From Neisseria wadsworthii 9715 (lineage in GTDB: Bacteria; Pseudomonadota; Gammaproteobacteria; Burkholderiales; Neisseriaceae), in NCBI RefSeq assembly GCF_000227765.1, contig NZ_JH165159.1, positions 2,298,478 to 2,362,477 of the forward strand: a stretch of DNA of 64,000 bases, given 5' to 3'. The position numbers and the translations under genes were made by a program. Positions 36,170 to 45,378 of this stretch are shown one piece after another. The notes under the pieces are model-generated. The model was not told the origin of the DNA. It ran no database searches and saw only the letters and a program-made list of their open reading frames with translations. Each line of letters opens with the position of its first letter. Position 1 is the stretch's first letter.

Positions 36170-39100
36170 TTAAATCAGCTCACGCCAGCTGATACGACGG
36201 ATATTTTGGCTACATCTAGGGCCTTCCACATCCAACCCTTCAGGAGCTTTATTAGTAGAGCCAAGCACAATACCTTGGTTTGTGGTAGAACGGAAACAGT
36301 TATTAGGAGTCCGTTTTACCTTGTTGGGCGCAAGAATCTGATTATCTTCACCACTGGCTCCGCCTTCACCATCAAGCGTTAAAGGGCTGCCGCTAATCGC
36401 TGCAGCAACAGAAGAAGTGCTTACCAAGCCATCAAAATATTTTCCACTGGCAAAATATTTCTCAGCATTAACTTCGACATCTTTATAAACCACATAAGCA
36501 TCCCTACCTTTTTTCACACCGCCGCCATTCTCACTTCTAATCTGAAGCTGGCGGCTCTGTGCGGTAATAGTGTCTTGGGTTTTCTCTACTGCACACACAT
36601 CCCCTGCAATTTGATTTTTATTCGTCTCCGTTCTTCGATTATAAGCTCGGGTCTCCAGTAGAGCTGTACGCAAAAGCATTCTGCCCTGCGTAACGATACG
36701 CTCGCCTTTCAAATCGGTCAGGTCAATTTTCCAACCTTTATGCACAGCCTGAATGGGTTCGTCGCTCAAGTAATACAAGCCATTTTTTTCTGTAAATGTT
36801 TGTACCAATAAATTTCCTTCCACTGCGGCCGAAGGCTCCAGATTGTTCACATCATCAAAAATACCGTAAATAGACTGCGTATCGGTATTTTCAACATCAT
36901 CGGTGTATACCTCGCTACCTGTACCGACAATAATGATGTATTTGCCATTAGGACGGTAAGAAATTGTGGGCGCCGCAACAATAGGCTTGCTTCCGCTGCC
37001 TTTAAAAATTCGCGTTACTTTCCAAGCATCTTGACCGCCACGCAGATCGAAACGATACAGGTTGCCCCCATAATCACCGGCATACGCCAAATCGTAAATG
37101 CCGTCTGACTCTATATCCAGCAAAGTAGGTGTAGAAAGACCACCGATACCGTTTTGTACGGTCATTTTTTTAATGAGTGTGCCCGGATAAGCATTGTCAA
37201 TATTACTACCGTCAACCGCATTCTTACCCAGCATATCGTAAATGTATAAAGCCGTTTCATTTACAGTATCTTGAGTTGCGTCTTTAGCGGGTTTGTCTTT
37301 ATAACCGCTGGCAAGAAAGCCGCCATAGCGAATATCGCCACGATTTGCCGCCACCGCAATACGTCCTATTTTCGGTGTACCGATAGTGAAACCTAAAGAA
37401 TTGTTTTTACCTTTTTCCGTTTCAAATAAAGGCACTTGTCTTGCCCAGCTATTGGAATCCGCATGAATACCCACCGGCGTATTTTCATTCGCAATATCAT
37501 AACCGCCCACATTCAAAGCATAAGCACCTCTTCCGCCCTGACCCATGGCACCAAACATGAAATAATGTCTTTTACCTGTTTTGGTTTTAGGTGTACCCAA
37601 TACAGTAAAGCCACCGTTTAGTAAATACCGGTGCGGATTGGTTTCGCTTTTACCATATTCTTGATGTGCCACTTCTTTTAAGACCTTAGCCAACGTATGA
37701 TTGGCAGCCGTATTCGTACTCCGCTCCATTCCTGCCGGAATGTAGCTGACCTTCAAATCATAAGGGTGGTTTGGGTTGTCATTATTTCGAAAAATATGCA
37801 CCATACCATCATTAGCCGACGTCACTAAAAACTCATGACGTCCCGTAGTCTTATCACCGATAGCAGTAATAGGGCTGTCGATAATGTCGCCCAAATCACG
37901 CGTTCCCGCCTCTCTCACACGATAAGGTTGAGAATAATTTCTGGTTTTCGCCAAATTTTTAATTTCATTATCATCCTCAGACCGTGCCGTCCACGGCAAC
38001 AGGGCATCTCTCCATTCCTTACCGTCGGAATTCTTCCGGATATCAAAAAATCCGTTTCCGTTATCTAATCTTAAGCTATCAAAAAAATGGGTACCTGAAG
38101 CATGTGAACTGGTGCCGGGCTTGCCTGTGCCGACACTCACCAAAGTTTTACGATTGCCAAACGAAGGCTGTTTATAATCACTATGGAATGACAAACCAGC
38201 TTTATCATCTTTATTTACATTATAAAAACGAATCTGGCTGCTCCATGTTTCACTGTCAACATGCACCGCCATCGCAGCATTGGGAGCCTTATTGTCTCCT
38301 GTAATAGCTGGCGCAATCGTGCCGCCTGTTTCGGTACCCACAGCTGCATTTGACTGCTCAGCTTCCTCAACAGCCCTTTTAAAAGCAGCCTCAAGCTCTG
38401 CATATTTCTTTGCTTCGAAATAGTTTTTCTCTCCGTTACGACGCCTGCTAGCCCCGTTCCAAAGATATATTTCCCCGTGCCCTGAAATATCATTACTCAA
38501 AGCAATCGTGTATGTAGAAATCGTTTGTTGTGCATATTTACTTTTTCCGGTTGCCTTATCTATCGGATCGACTGATGGGTCGCCATCCCAGCTTACACCT
38601 GCCTCATCATTACCGTCTTTTTGTTTTGTTTTGAAGTCTCCTTCCGCCAACTTCTTGCTAAAAAACTCCAATCCATCATCTCTGTCCCAACCAAAATCAA
38701 CAGGCCCCGATCCTTTTACAGATACACATTTCCCCGGCTCACGCGGGCCGAAAAAGGGATCAGGATTTTTACTGTACTCAAATGTCGGTGTTTTTAGCCA
38801 ATTCTTTAGCCAGCAGCTGGTATTGGCATCACCATCCGTCAACACCACGATATAGTTTTTTTGGCAACGATATTTGGTGTTTTCCCTCATGTCTTTTGTG
38901 ACTTCGTAATAACGGCGCGTAGTAGGCGTACCACCCTCGGGTGAAATACTGTCTATTCTTCTTTTTAATTTTTCGATATCTTTTGTATATCCTCTCAAAT
39001 TGGCTTTATTATTATTGTAAGTCTGCAAACCCCAATTGAATTTTGTACCGTACGAATCCAATATCCGATGGAGTACATTTTGAGTTGTCCTTAATCGGGA

Positions 39101-39319
39101 TGTATTGTCTCCTGCACCCATTGGTTTATCCATACTGGCTGAATCGTCAATCAGCAGCATAAAGTTTGGCTCAACGTAGTTTGCCAAAGTTGTGACTTTA
39201 TTTTGCAGCATGAAAGGGGTTTCTGACATTTCAGCAGCAGAGGCCGTAGTAGGAAAAGACATTAATGCCAGAGCGCTTAATACACTTTGACAAATAGGCT
39301 TCATGATTTTTCGAGACAT
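36170..39319 (-). CDS. pilC: Type IV pilus tip-associated adhesin PilC/PilY1
   Basis: 1049 residues. A Sec signal peptide (cut after TASA, residue 28) is followed by a VWA domain with MIDAS-like DDSAS (58-62) near the start of the mature protein and YIVVLTDGDANTS further on. The C-terminal half is the PilY1/PilC beta-propeller with a Ca2+-binding-type loop DIESDGIYDLAYAGD near residue 735. The end SWRELI resembles Neisseria PilC proteins. It promotes pilus assembly, adhesion and, in Neisseria, transformation competence. No homopolymeric G tract is present in the signal-peptide region. The AGGGG site lies nine bases before the ATG. Confidence 0.93.
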   Translation of the reverse strand: MSRKIMKPICQSVLSALALMSFPTTASAAEMSETPFMLQNKVTTLANYVEPNFMLLIDDSASMDKPMGAGDNTSRLRTTQNVLHRILDSYGTKFNWGLQTYNNNKANLRGYTKDIEKLKRRIDSISPEGGTPTTRRYYEVTKDMRENTKYRCQKNYIVVLTDGDANTSCWLKNWLKTPTFEYSKNPDPFFGPREPGKCVSVKGSGPVDFGWDRDDGLEFFSKKLAEGDFKTKQKDGNDEAGVSWDGDPSVDPIDKATGKSKYAQQTISTYTIALSNDISGHGEIYLWNGASRRRNGEKNYFEAKKYAELEAAFKRAVEEAEQSNAAVGTETGGTIAPAITGDNKAPNAAMAVHVDSETWSSQIRFYNVNKDDKAGLSFHSDYKQPSFGNRKTLVSVGTGKPGTSSHASGTHFFDSLRLDNGNGFFDIRKNSDGKEWRDALLPWTARSEDDNEIKNLAKTRNYSQPYRVREAGTRDLGDIIDSPITAIGDKTTGRHEFLVTSANDGMVHIFRNNDNPNHPYDLKVSYIPAGMERSTNTAANHTLAKVLKEVAHQEYGKSETNPHRYLLNGGFTVLGTPKTKTGKRHYFMFGAMGQGGRGAYALNVGGYDIANENTPVGIHADSNSWARQVPLFETEKGKNNSLGFTIGTPKIGRIAVAANRGDIRYGGFLASGYKDKPAKDATQDTVNETALYIYDMLGKNAVDGSNIDNAYPGTLIKKMTVQNGIGGLSTPTLLDIESDGIYDLAYAGDYGGNLYRFDLRGGQDAWKVTRIFKGSGSKPIVAAPTISYRPNGKYIIIVGTGSEVYTDDVENTDTQSIYGIFDDVNNLEPSAAVEGNLLVQTFTEKNGLYYLSDEPIQAVHKGWKIDLTDLKGERIVTQGRMLLRTALLETRAYNRRTETNKNQIAGDVCAVEKTQDTITAQSRQLQIRSENGGGVKKGRDAYVVYKDVEVNAEKYFASGKYFDGLVSTSSVAAAISGSPLTLDGEGGASGEDNQILAPNKVKRTPNNCFRSTTNQGIVLGSTNKAPEGLDVEGPRCSQNIRRISWRELI

Positions 39320-39854
39320 TTTATTATTCCCCTAGAGTTTAGTTTATCTATTTGCTCTCGGTTAGATATTGAAAGAATTTGCTTGTCATAACAAACAAAT
39401 AAGTAAATTTTTTAAATTTTATCATAGAGCATTTGGTAAGCTGCAATATAAATTATGCCTTTACTCTTTCAAAACGTGCACATGCGGCAATATCTCCACA
39501 CAAGCACATCAAACGGTACTTTTTTCAAACCAAACGGTTAACAAATCAAAGTAAGCAAGCGACTACCCTTTATGCCATATGAACTTAATATATTATTTAT
39601 TAAGGATATTTTTACACAATAAAATTGTTAATATTTACTTTCCACAACCGATCTTTTTTGATTAATTTTTCCCTCATATTATCTTTATATTACTCATACA
39701 TTAAAACACAACAATAAACCAGACCGTATTTCCCTGCCGCCGATACCGCCCATGTTGTGCTTTTATTAATTTAATATACAATTTAGCGTTTTATTTCGGG
39801 CCTGCCTGAACACATTCAGAATAATGCTTTCAGACAGGCCTTTAGGATGGTTAC
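39320..39854. other. Intergenic region between pilC and ampG
   Basis: 535 bases, AT-rich, with no credible gene. It contains the likely pilC promoter (39445-39472) and, near its right end, a degenerate DUS pair (about 39800-39842) before ampG. Confidence 0.7.
39445..39472 (-). promoter_or_regulatory. Candidate pilC promoter
   Basis: On the minus strand TTGAAA (39467-39472), a 16-base spacer and TATATT (39445-39450). It would give a leader of about 115 bases before pilC. No sigma-54 type -24/-12 element was noticed. Confidence 0.45.
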
Positions 39855-41387
39855 ATGTCACCATATCAAAACAGCTGGGGCAAGGCTTTTGCCAGCTATC
39901 TGGACAGCCGCTCGATTACTTTATTTTTTCTCGGTTTTTCTGCGGGCATCCCCATTTTGCTTATCTTTTCCAGCCTCTCTTTGTGGCTGCGCGAAGCAGG
40001 TGTGGATCGAAGCACGGTAACGATGTTCAGTTGGGCGGCGTTGGCTTATTCGTTCAAATTCGTATGGGCGCCTTTAATTGATTCGCTTCACATTCCATTT
40101 TTAGGCAGGCTGTTTGGCAAGCGCCGCTCTTGGTTACTGCTGGCGCAACTGCTTATTGTGGCGGCAATCTGCTTTATGGCGCTGATTAACCCTTTAGACC
40201 AACATGCGCTCACGGTAATGGCGGCAGCAGCTGTATTGCTGGGTTTTTCTTCGGCAACACAAGATGTGGTGATTGACGCTTACCGTATCGAAGTGGCTAA
40301 AGGTGATGATGCGATGCAGTCTGTAACTGCGGCGACTTACAACGCCGGCTATCGAATCGGCATGATCGTAGCGGGCGCGGGCGCTTTGTTTTTGGCTTCT
40401 TGGCTCGGTTCTAAAGAAGGAGCTTATCTGTATGAGGCTTGGCGCAACACTTACCTGATTATGGCTTTAACGATGGGTATAGGCATCCTGACAACTCTGC
40501 TCTGCCGCGAACCTGATGTTTCAGACAGGCATTCGGAAGCACCGCGCCGCTCGGGCGATAACTTCCGCTTGCTGCTTTTATTTGTGTTTATGGCTGCGGC
40601 GTTTGTGGCAGCATTTGCCTTTTCGGGAACAATATTGCCAGCAACGGAAAGTGTGTTGGGTGCATTTCTAATCGAAGCCGTCCGGCTGATTATGGGTGCT
40701 TGCTCCGCGGCCATTACCTGCTTACTGATTGTTAAAAGCGGCTTGGTGCCTGCCCGCCTGGCAAAAACAACATGGCTCGATCCTGTGATGGATTTTTTCC
40801 ACCGCTACGGTAAATCTGCCGTGCTGTTGCTTGCTTTAATCGGGGTATACCGTATTTCAGACATCGTGGCCGGGGTGATTTCCAATGTGTTTTATCAGGA
40901 TTTGGGTTTCTCAAAAGAAGACATTGCTGCTGCGGTTAAAACTTTCGGCTTGATTATGACAATCGCAGGCGGTTTTTTGGGTGGCCTGCTGGCGCAGCGT
41001 TTTTCCCTGATGAAGATGATGATGCTGGGCGGCATTCTGGCATCGGCAACGAATTTGATGTTTATTGTTTTGGCTAACCGCGGCCATGATATGGCGCTGA
41101 TGTACACCGCTGTGGCGTTCGATAACCTGGCTGCCGGCTTGGCAGGAGCGGTATTCATTGCGTTTCTCTCTGCTTTAACGAATATCCGCTTTACTGCCGT
41201 GCAATATGCGATTTTCAGCTCTTTGATGACTTTATTGCCGAAAGTTTTAGGCGGTTATTCGGGCATGATTGTGGACAAGGTTGGTTATCAAAACTTCTTC
41301 CTCTTCACTGCTGTATTGGGGTTGCCTGTTTTACTTTTGGTTCATTTGGTTGACAAGAAAATTTTCCGCAAGCAAATGCAGGATTAA
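39855..41387 (+). CDS. ampG: AmpG-like muropeptide transporter
   Basis: A 510-residue major-facilitator membrane protein with about 12-14 helices. It imports anhydro-muropeptides from the periplasm for cell-wall recycling. The N-terminal SITLFFLGFSAGIPILLIFSSLSLWLREAGV pattern and DAYRIEV segment are AmpG hallmarks. In Neisseria AmpG determines how much peptidoglycan fragment is released. A DUS is embedded in the coding region at about 40520-40532, falling in a hydrophilic loop. Confidence 0.92.
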   Translation: MSPYQNSWGKAFASYLDSRSITLFFLGFSAGIPILLIFSSLSLWLREAGVDRSTVTMFSWAALAYSFKFVWAPLIDSLHIPFLGRLFGKRRSWLLLAQLLIVAAICFMALINPLDQHALTVMAAAAVLLGFSSATQDVVIDAYRIEVAKGDDAMQSVTAATYNAGYRIGMIVAGAGALFLASWLGSKEGAYLYEAWRNTYLIMALTMGIGILTTLLCREPDVSDRHSEAPRRSGDNFRLLLLFVFMAAAFVAAFAFSGTILPATESVLGAFLIEAVRLIMGACSAAITCLLIVKSGLVPARLAKTTWLDPVMDFFHRYGKSAVLLLALIGVYRISDIVAGVISNVFYQDLGFSKEDIAAAVKTFGLIMTIAGGFLGGLLAQRFSLMKMMMLGGILASATNLMFIVLANRGHDMALMYTAVAFDNLAAGLAGAVFIAFLSALTNIRFTAVQYAIFSSLMTLLPKVLGGYSGMIVDKVGYQNFFLFTAVLGLPVLLLVHLVDKKIFRKQMQD

Positions 41388-41419
41388 TGTTTGAATTGAA
41401 CTATTGTTTAATCAAATAG

Positions 41420-41458
41420 GCAATGCCTGTCTGAAAAATGGTTTCAGACAGGCATTGC
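41420..41458. terminator. DUS inverted pair after ampG
   Basis: GCAATGCCTGTCTGAAA and its complement (17 bp) with a 5-base loop, 33 bases after ampG. Confidence 0.75.
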
Positions 41459-41507
41459 ATTTTGTAGCAATTTTTGGGAAATGCCGCTATATAACGACAA
41501 AATCAGT

Positions 41508-41544
41508 CCGTACTACCTGTACTGTCTGCGGCTTGCAGCCTTGT
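41508..41544. repeat. Correia-like repeat remnant
   Basis: The stretch beginning CCGTACTACCTGTACTGTCT and continuing through GCGGCTTGCAGCC closely resembles the inner part of the Correia repeat-enclosed element of Neisseria. It is preceded by TATAACGACAAAATCAG, which may be a decayed end. A related stretch in reverse orientation lies near 51013-51045. Confidence 0.5.
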
Positions 41545-41596
41545 ATCAATGTGTTGATTGACTGCACAATTCACCCTCATCTGCCGACTATCAAAA

Positions 41597-41619
41597 ATGC
41601 CCGGTCCGATTCCGGGCAT
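41597..41619. repeat. REP-like hairpin
   Basis: ATGCCCGG, a 7-base loop and the exact complement CCGGGCAT, between the Correia-like remnant and emrA. It may help end emrA transcription, but it has no T tract on the minus strand. Confidence 0.5.
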
Positions 41620-41669
41620 AAGAATGTATCAACACAAACAGTTTGATTAACCAATGCCTGTCTGAAAAC

Positions 41670-42845
41670 TTATTTTGAGTATTTTTCAAAAACTTGCTCA
41701 ATAAGCATTTCCACCTGCGTCCAATCCACTGCGTTACTTTCCGGCTCCTCTGCTTTTTTACGTGCCGCCGACGCTATCATCGGGCCGCTACTGTCTATCG
41801 TGCTTACTTTAACTGTCATCGACAATCCCACGCGGAGCGGATTTTCGGCAAGTTCTTTCGGATCCAAGCTGATGCGCACAGGCATCCGCTGAGTAACTTT
41901 AATCTGAGCATCCTTTGCTTGTTCCTCCACAACATGCTGCTTCCCCAATCCTGCAGAAAGGCCCAGTACTTTACCGTTGTAAACCACTTTTTTACCATAC
42001 ATTTCAGATGTCATGGTTACCGGTTGGCCGATGCGCATTTTACTCAACTGAGATTCTTTAAAATTAGCTTCCACCCATAAATCATTGAGCGGCACCACCG
42101 ACATCAAAGGCATACCAGCTGCGACCTGCTGGCCTATTTGAACATGGCGCTCTGCCACCTGCCCGTCAACCGGCGCGCGTATTTGTGTGCGTTGAAGGTT
42201 CAGCCAAGCATCTTTAATGTGGCTTACTGCATTTTGTACAGCCGGTTGCTTACGCAAAGGAATATTTTTTCCTAATGAGGCCTGCACGGCTTCTTGCTCG
42301 GCTTCCACCGCCCTCAATGCGGCCTGCGCCTGCACCACTGCTGCCCGTGCATGGCTGAGTTCCTCTCCCGAAATTGCGTCGCTGCCTGCTAAAGATTCGC
42401 GGCGGCGCAAATCTACTTGTGCTTTTGCCAAGTCGGCCTTACGCGCCAAAACTGCAGCTTTGCTTTGCGCGCCAACTGCCACTTGCTGCTTGTTTTGCCG
42501 AATCGCTTGAATCAATTCATTTTGTGCGCGCTCATAAGCCAACTGGTAATCGCTGTCATCCAAGATAACCAATACAAAGCCTTTTTTGACAATTTCAGTA
42601 TCTTCTGCCGAAACTTTGCGCACAGTTCCGGCAATTTGCGGGGCAATCTGCACGGAATGACCAGCCACATGGGCATTATCGGTTGTTTGTTCGTATTGCC
42701 AAATTAAAAAATACATCATGGCAAACCCCAAACCGATCGCTATCAGCAGCAAAATCAGTAGTGTGATATTGCGCTTTCTGTGGCGGTTTGTTGTTTGAAC
42801 TGACTCGTTTTCCGCTGGTAAAGATTGGTTTTCTGTATTATTCAT
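41670..42845 (-). CDS. EmrA/FarA-type membrane fusion protein
   Basis: 391 residues: one N-terminal membrane helix (about 28-49), then a periplasmic adaptor with lipoyl halves (QIAPQIAGTVRKVSAEDTEIVKKG and RAPVDGQVAERHVQIGQQV), a long coiled hairpin between them, and beta-barrel region. It matches the HlyD/EmrA family, which links an MFS drug pump to an outer-membrane channel; FarA of N. gonorrhoeae is the closest known type. Here it is the last gene on the strand, and no emrB/farB pump follows or precedes it in this window. Confidence 0.88.
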   Translation of the reverse strand: MNNTENQSLPAENESVQTTNRHRKRNITLLILLLIAIGLGFAMMYFLIWQYEQTTDNAHVAGHSVQIAPQIAGTVRKVSAEDTEIVKKGFVLVILDDSDYQLAYERAQNELIQAIRQNKQQVAVGAQSKAAVLARKADLAKAQVDLRRRESLAGSDAISGEELSHARAAVVQAQAALRAVEAEQEAVQASLGKNIPLRKQPAVQNAVSHIKDAWLNLQRTQIRAPVDGQVAERHVQIGQQVAAGMPLMSVVPLNDLWVEANFKESQLSKMRIGQPVTMTSEMYGKKVVYNGKVLGLSAGLGKQHVVEEQAKDAQIKVTQRMPVRISLDPKELAENPLRVGLSMTVKVSTIDSSGPMIASAARKKAEEPESNAVDWTQVEMLIEQVFEKYSK

Positions 42846-42875
42846 TGTTTATCTAACCGTTATCCTCTTTAGATA

Positions 42876-42911
42876 TTCAGACAGGCATTAAGTAAAGTAT
42901 GCCTGTCTGAA
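42876..42911. terminator. DUS inverted pair between the outer-membrane factor and emrA genes
   Basis: TTCAGACAGGCAT and its complement (13 bp) with a 10-base loop. It lies inside what would be the efflux operon. Confidence 0.55.
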
Positions 42912-43033
42912 ATAAGGTTTTATCCCGAATTGAAACTAAGGTTTATGGCTTCTCCTGCACCAACAGAAATTTAGAAAGCTGTCTATTATATTTTCGTTTT
43001 AACAAAATGCAGAATAGAATTTTATAAATCGTA

Positions 43034-44437
43034 TTACAAATGCTGCTCTTCCCTAAAGCCCCCTCCCAGCTGCGCGTGCAGATTGCTCCATGCCGAAAGT
43101 GCTTCCGAATGTTTTACAAAAACCAATGCTTGCTGCTGCAACACATCGTCTTGCTTACGGTAATAATCGGCTTTGTTTTCCAACCCTGCATTTACCCGCC
43201 GCAACATACTCGCAGAAATTTTGCGCGCAGTTGCTGCTGTCTGCTCGGATTGTGTGTGTTGTGCCTTATGATTTTGATAGTCGGCAATCGCATCCGCTGC
43301 CATCCTCATTGCATTCAAAACCGTTTGATCGTAGATTGCCACCTGTTCATCATATTCAGCATTGCGTTTTGCCAATTTCGAGCGTAAAGCACCTGATGTG
43401 AAAATCGGCAGATGAAGCGCAGGCACCACGCCCAGCATGGCTGAATTGCCGCGCACCAAATCAAATGCATCAAGATGCGACAAACCTGCCAGTAATTTCA
43501 ATTCTACATTCGGATAAAAATCCGCTTTGGCCTCACGAATATTCTGGCTGCGCATATTCAACAACTCACGTTGCACCGCAATATCCGGGCGACGGCCTAA
43601 TATATCGGCCTTTAAACCGCTCACTTTTACATTTGGCACGTCAACCATCGCAGCTGGTTTTTGTTTGTCTAAACTATCGGGCCGTTTTCCGGCCAACACT
43701 GCTAAAGCATGGCGGGCATGTGCGATTTGTTTATCCAACTGCAATTTTTGCTGCATCAATTGCTGCTGCACTTGCTGAGGCTCATACACGGCAGACGGCG
43801 CAGCAATATCCGCCCTTACCCGTTCTTGTATCAATTTTTCGATTTGTTTGGCATTTTCAACGCGCTGGTTCAAAATATCCTGCTGTGCCACCAAATTTTG
43901 CCATGTAAAATATTGCACGGCCACTGAATGCGCCAACAAAACTTCCGCTTGCCTGATTTCATAATAAGCGGCATTCCGCCTCCCCAACGCAGAGGCGATA
44001 CGCGCTTTATTCTTCCCCCAAAAATCAAACGACCATTTAGCTTGTGCCGAAATGTGTGCCAACCTGAAATTTCGGTCGGTTTCGGCAAATGAAGCGGACG
44101 GTCGTCGATTCAACAACACACCTTTTCCTTCTGAAACAATGCCTGTCTGAACTTTACTTTCTTGATCTACAATACCCAGTTCTGCTTGAAGCTGCTCAAA
44201 ACGCGCTTGCGCGATTTTCAAAGAAGGGGCGTTTTTTAATGCCGCATCAATATATTTGTTTAATTGCGGGTCTTTTAACGACAACCACCATTTTTCGCTC
44301 GCTGCAAAAGTTTGCCCTGACGCAAGAGAATGTTCGGAAGGCATTGCCAATGCCGTTTCCTTAGGCAGTTGCGCACAAGCGCCCAACAAACATAAAGCTG
44401 CAAAGCCTACACTATGCTTAATATATCTAATACCCAT
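43034..44437 (-). CDS. NodT-family outer-membrane efflux lipoprotein
   Basis: 467 residues, with a lipoprotein signal (LCLLGACAQ, lipidated Cys about residue 21) and two OEP/TolC repeats forming the channel's beta-barrel and helical barrel. It belongs to the RND/MFS outer-membrane factor (NodT) family and gives the exit duct for a tripartite efflux pump. Located between the EmrR-like regulator and EmrA. Neisseria FarAB borrows MtrE as the exit channel, whereas this cluster encodes its own. Confidence 0.9.
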   Translation of the reverse strand: MGIRYIKHSVGFAALCLLGACAQLPKETALAMPSEHSLASGQTFAASEKWWLSLKDPQLNKYIDAALKNAPSLKIAQARFEQLQAELGIVDQESKVQTGIVSEGKGVLLNRRPSASFAETDRNFRLAHISAQAKWSFDFWGKNKARIASALGRRNAAYYEIRQAEVLLAHSVAVQYFTWQNLVAQQDILNQRVENAKQIEKLIQERVRADIAAPSAVYEPQQVQQQLMQQKLQLDKQIAHARHALAVLAGKRPDSLDKQKPAAMVDVPNVKVSGLKADILGRRPDIAVQRELLNMRSQNIREAKADFYPNVELKLLAGLSHLDAFDLVRGNSAMLGVVPALHLPIFTSGALRSKLAKRNAEYDEQVAIYDQTVLNAMRMAADAIADYQNHKAQHTQSEQTAATARKISASMLRRVNAGLENKADYYRKQDDVLQQQALVFVKHSEALSAWSNLHAQLGGGFREEQHL

Positions 44438-44518
44438 CTCAAACCTGATTAAATAAAGGCTGCTGCTACGATACTATCATAACAACAGCCCTATCCAAAG
44501 CATCTCAGGATACAGCAA

Positions 44519-45013
44519 TCAAGCACCCAAGCTGGTTAAAACTTTACCTAACAGTGCTTGCAGCTGATCAAACTCTTCTTTGCTGAAATCTTTCCATAAA
44601 GGTGCATAGCCTTTGCTCATATGCGGTTGCACTTCTTTGATAAAATCTTCACCCGTTTTGGTCAGCTTCAGCACGATTTGACGACGGTCTTTTTCGTTCA
44701 TGCTGCGTTCAATCCAGCCGCGGCCAACCATTTCATCCGACAAACGTGTCGCGCTTGTTCGGGTCAAATCCATCAGATCACTCAAACGTGAAGGCAGAAT
44801 TTCATGGTTGGGACTGATATATACGGATAAAATGGCGAACCACAGATTCTCATTAATACCATATTCTTTCAAAAGTTCATTCTGGCGGCTGCTCAATCGA
44901 TCCGATGTGATACGCAGCAAACGCATGGTATGCGCTTCACGCTCTGAAAAGTCAGGCAATTGTTCGGACAATTGTTTTAGGGCATGTTCCAGCCCGGCTT
45001 GTGTAAAACTCAT
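44519..45013 (-). CDS. MarR-family repressor, EmrR/MprA-like
   Basis: A 164-residue winged-helix regulator. It has the MarR core with YGINENLWFAILSVY, LSDLMDLTRTSATRLSDEMVGRGWIERS and the wing NEKDRRQIVLKLT. These segments match E. coli EmrR/MprA more than gonococcal FarR. EmrR represses emrAB and is released by uncouplers and other drugs. It is the first gene of the EmrR-outer-membrane factor-EmrA run, 81 bases upstream of the channel gene. Autoregulation is expected. Confidence 0.88.
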   Translation of the reverse strand: MSFTQAGLEHALKQLSEQLPDFSEREAHTMRLLRITSDRLSSRQNELLKEYGINENLWFAILSVYISPNHEILPSRLSDLMDLTRTSATRLSDEMVGRGWIERSMNEKDRRQIVLKLTKTGEDFIKEVQPHMSKGYAPLWKDFSKEEFDQLQALLGKVLTSLGA

Positions 45014-45294
45014 GATGATGTTCTCGTATTGTATCGGTATTATTGGTAATGTATTAAGCGATTTACAAATTTCACGCTCGGCGTTATTGATGTAGCGATA
45101 CTAACTACTGTATATTATTTTTACCAACAATCGCGACATACGGTTTCTGTTTTCCTACAAACGGTTTTACTGTTTTTTAACAAAACCATTCATCATTTTT
45201 ATATATCCGTTTATCATCAAAACAGTTATCTTATTCTCATACCAAAGCGATTTTCAGACAGACATTCCGTCTTCATCAAACAGAAAAAAATTTC

Positions 45295-45322
45295 TTGCAA
45301 AATCCAGTATTTAATCTAAAAT
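45295..45322 (+). promoter_or_regulatory. Promoter of queF
   Basis: TTGCAA (45295-45300), a 16-base spacer and TAAAAT (45317-45322), which would start the transcript a few bases before the riboswitch stem. Confidence 0.6.
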
Positions 45323-45335
45323 ACCGCCCTTTCCC

Positions 45336-45371
45336 TGTGGTTCGCAAACTCCCACATTAAAAAACTAAGGA
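45336..45371 (+). promoter_or_regulatory. preQ1-I riboswitch
   Basis: Stem P1 is TGTGG (45336-45340) pairing with CCACA (45352-45356). The loop includes TTCGCAAACTC. An A-rich tail ATTAAAAAACTAAGGA follows. This is the compact preQ1 class I layout: a hairpin plus an A-rich strand that folds back as a pseudoknot. The tail contains the AAGGA ribosome-binding site of queF, so ligand binding should block translation. It precedes preQ1-pathway genes. Confidence 0.88.
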
Positions 45372-45378
45372 ATCGAAA

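Larger units (their letters stand above)
45014..45378. other. Divergent regulatory region (emrR / queF)
   Basis: 365 bases. It carries a degenerate DUS near 45253-45266, the queF promoter and preQ1 riboswitch at its right end, and AT-rich sequence with the probable emrR promoter at its left. No gene is seen. Confidence 0.75.

Noticed and set aside
37090-37102. Possible third canonical DUS in pilC (ATGCCGTCTGAC)
   Set aside because: The last base of the 10-mer core differs, so it is not a full canonical DUS.
41459-41669. Remnant of an emrB/farB pump after emrA
   Set aside because: No reading frame longer than a few dozen codons and no hydrophobic segment pattern; only repeats are visible.
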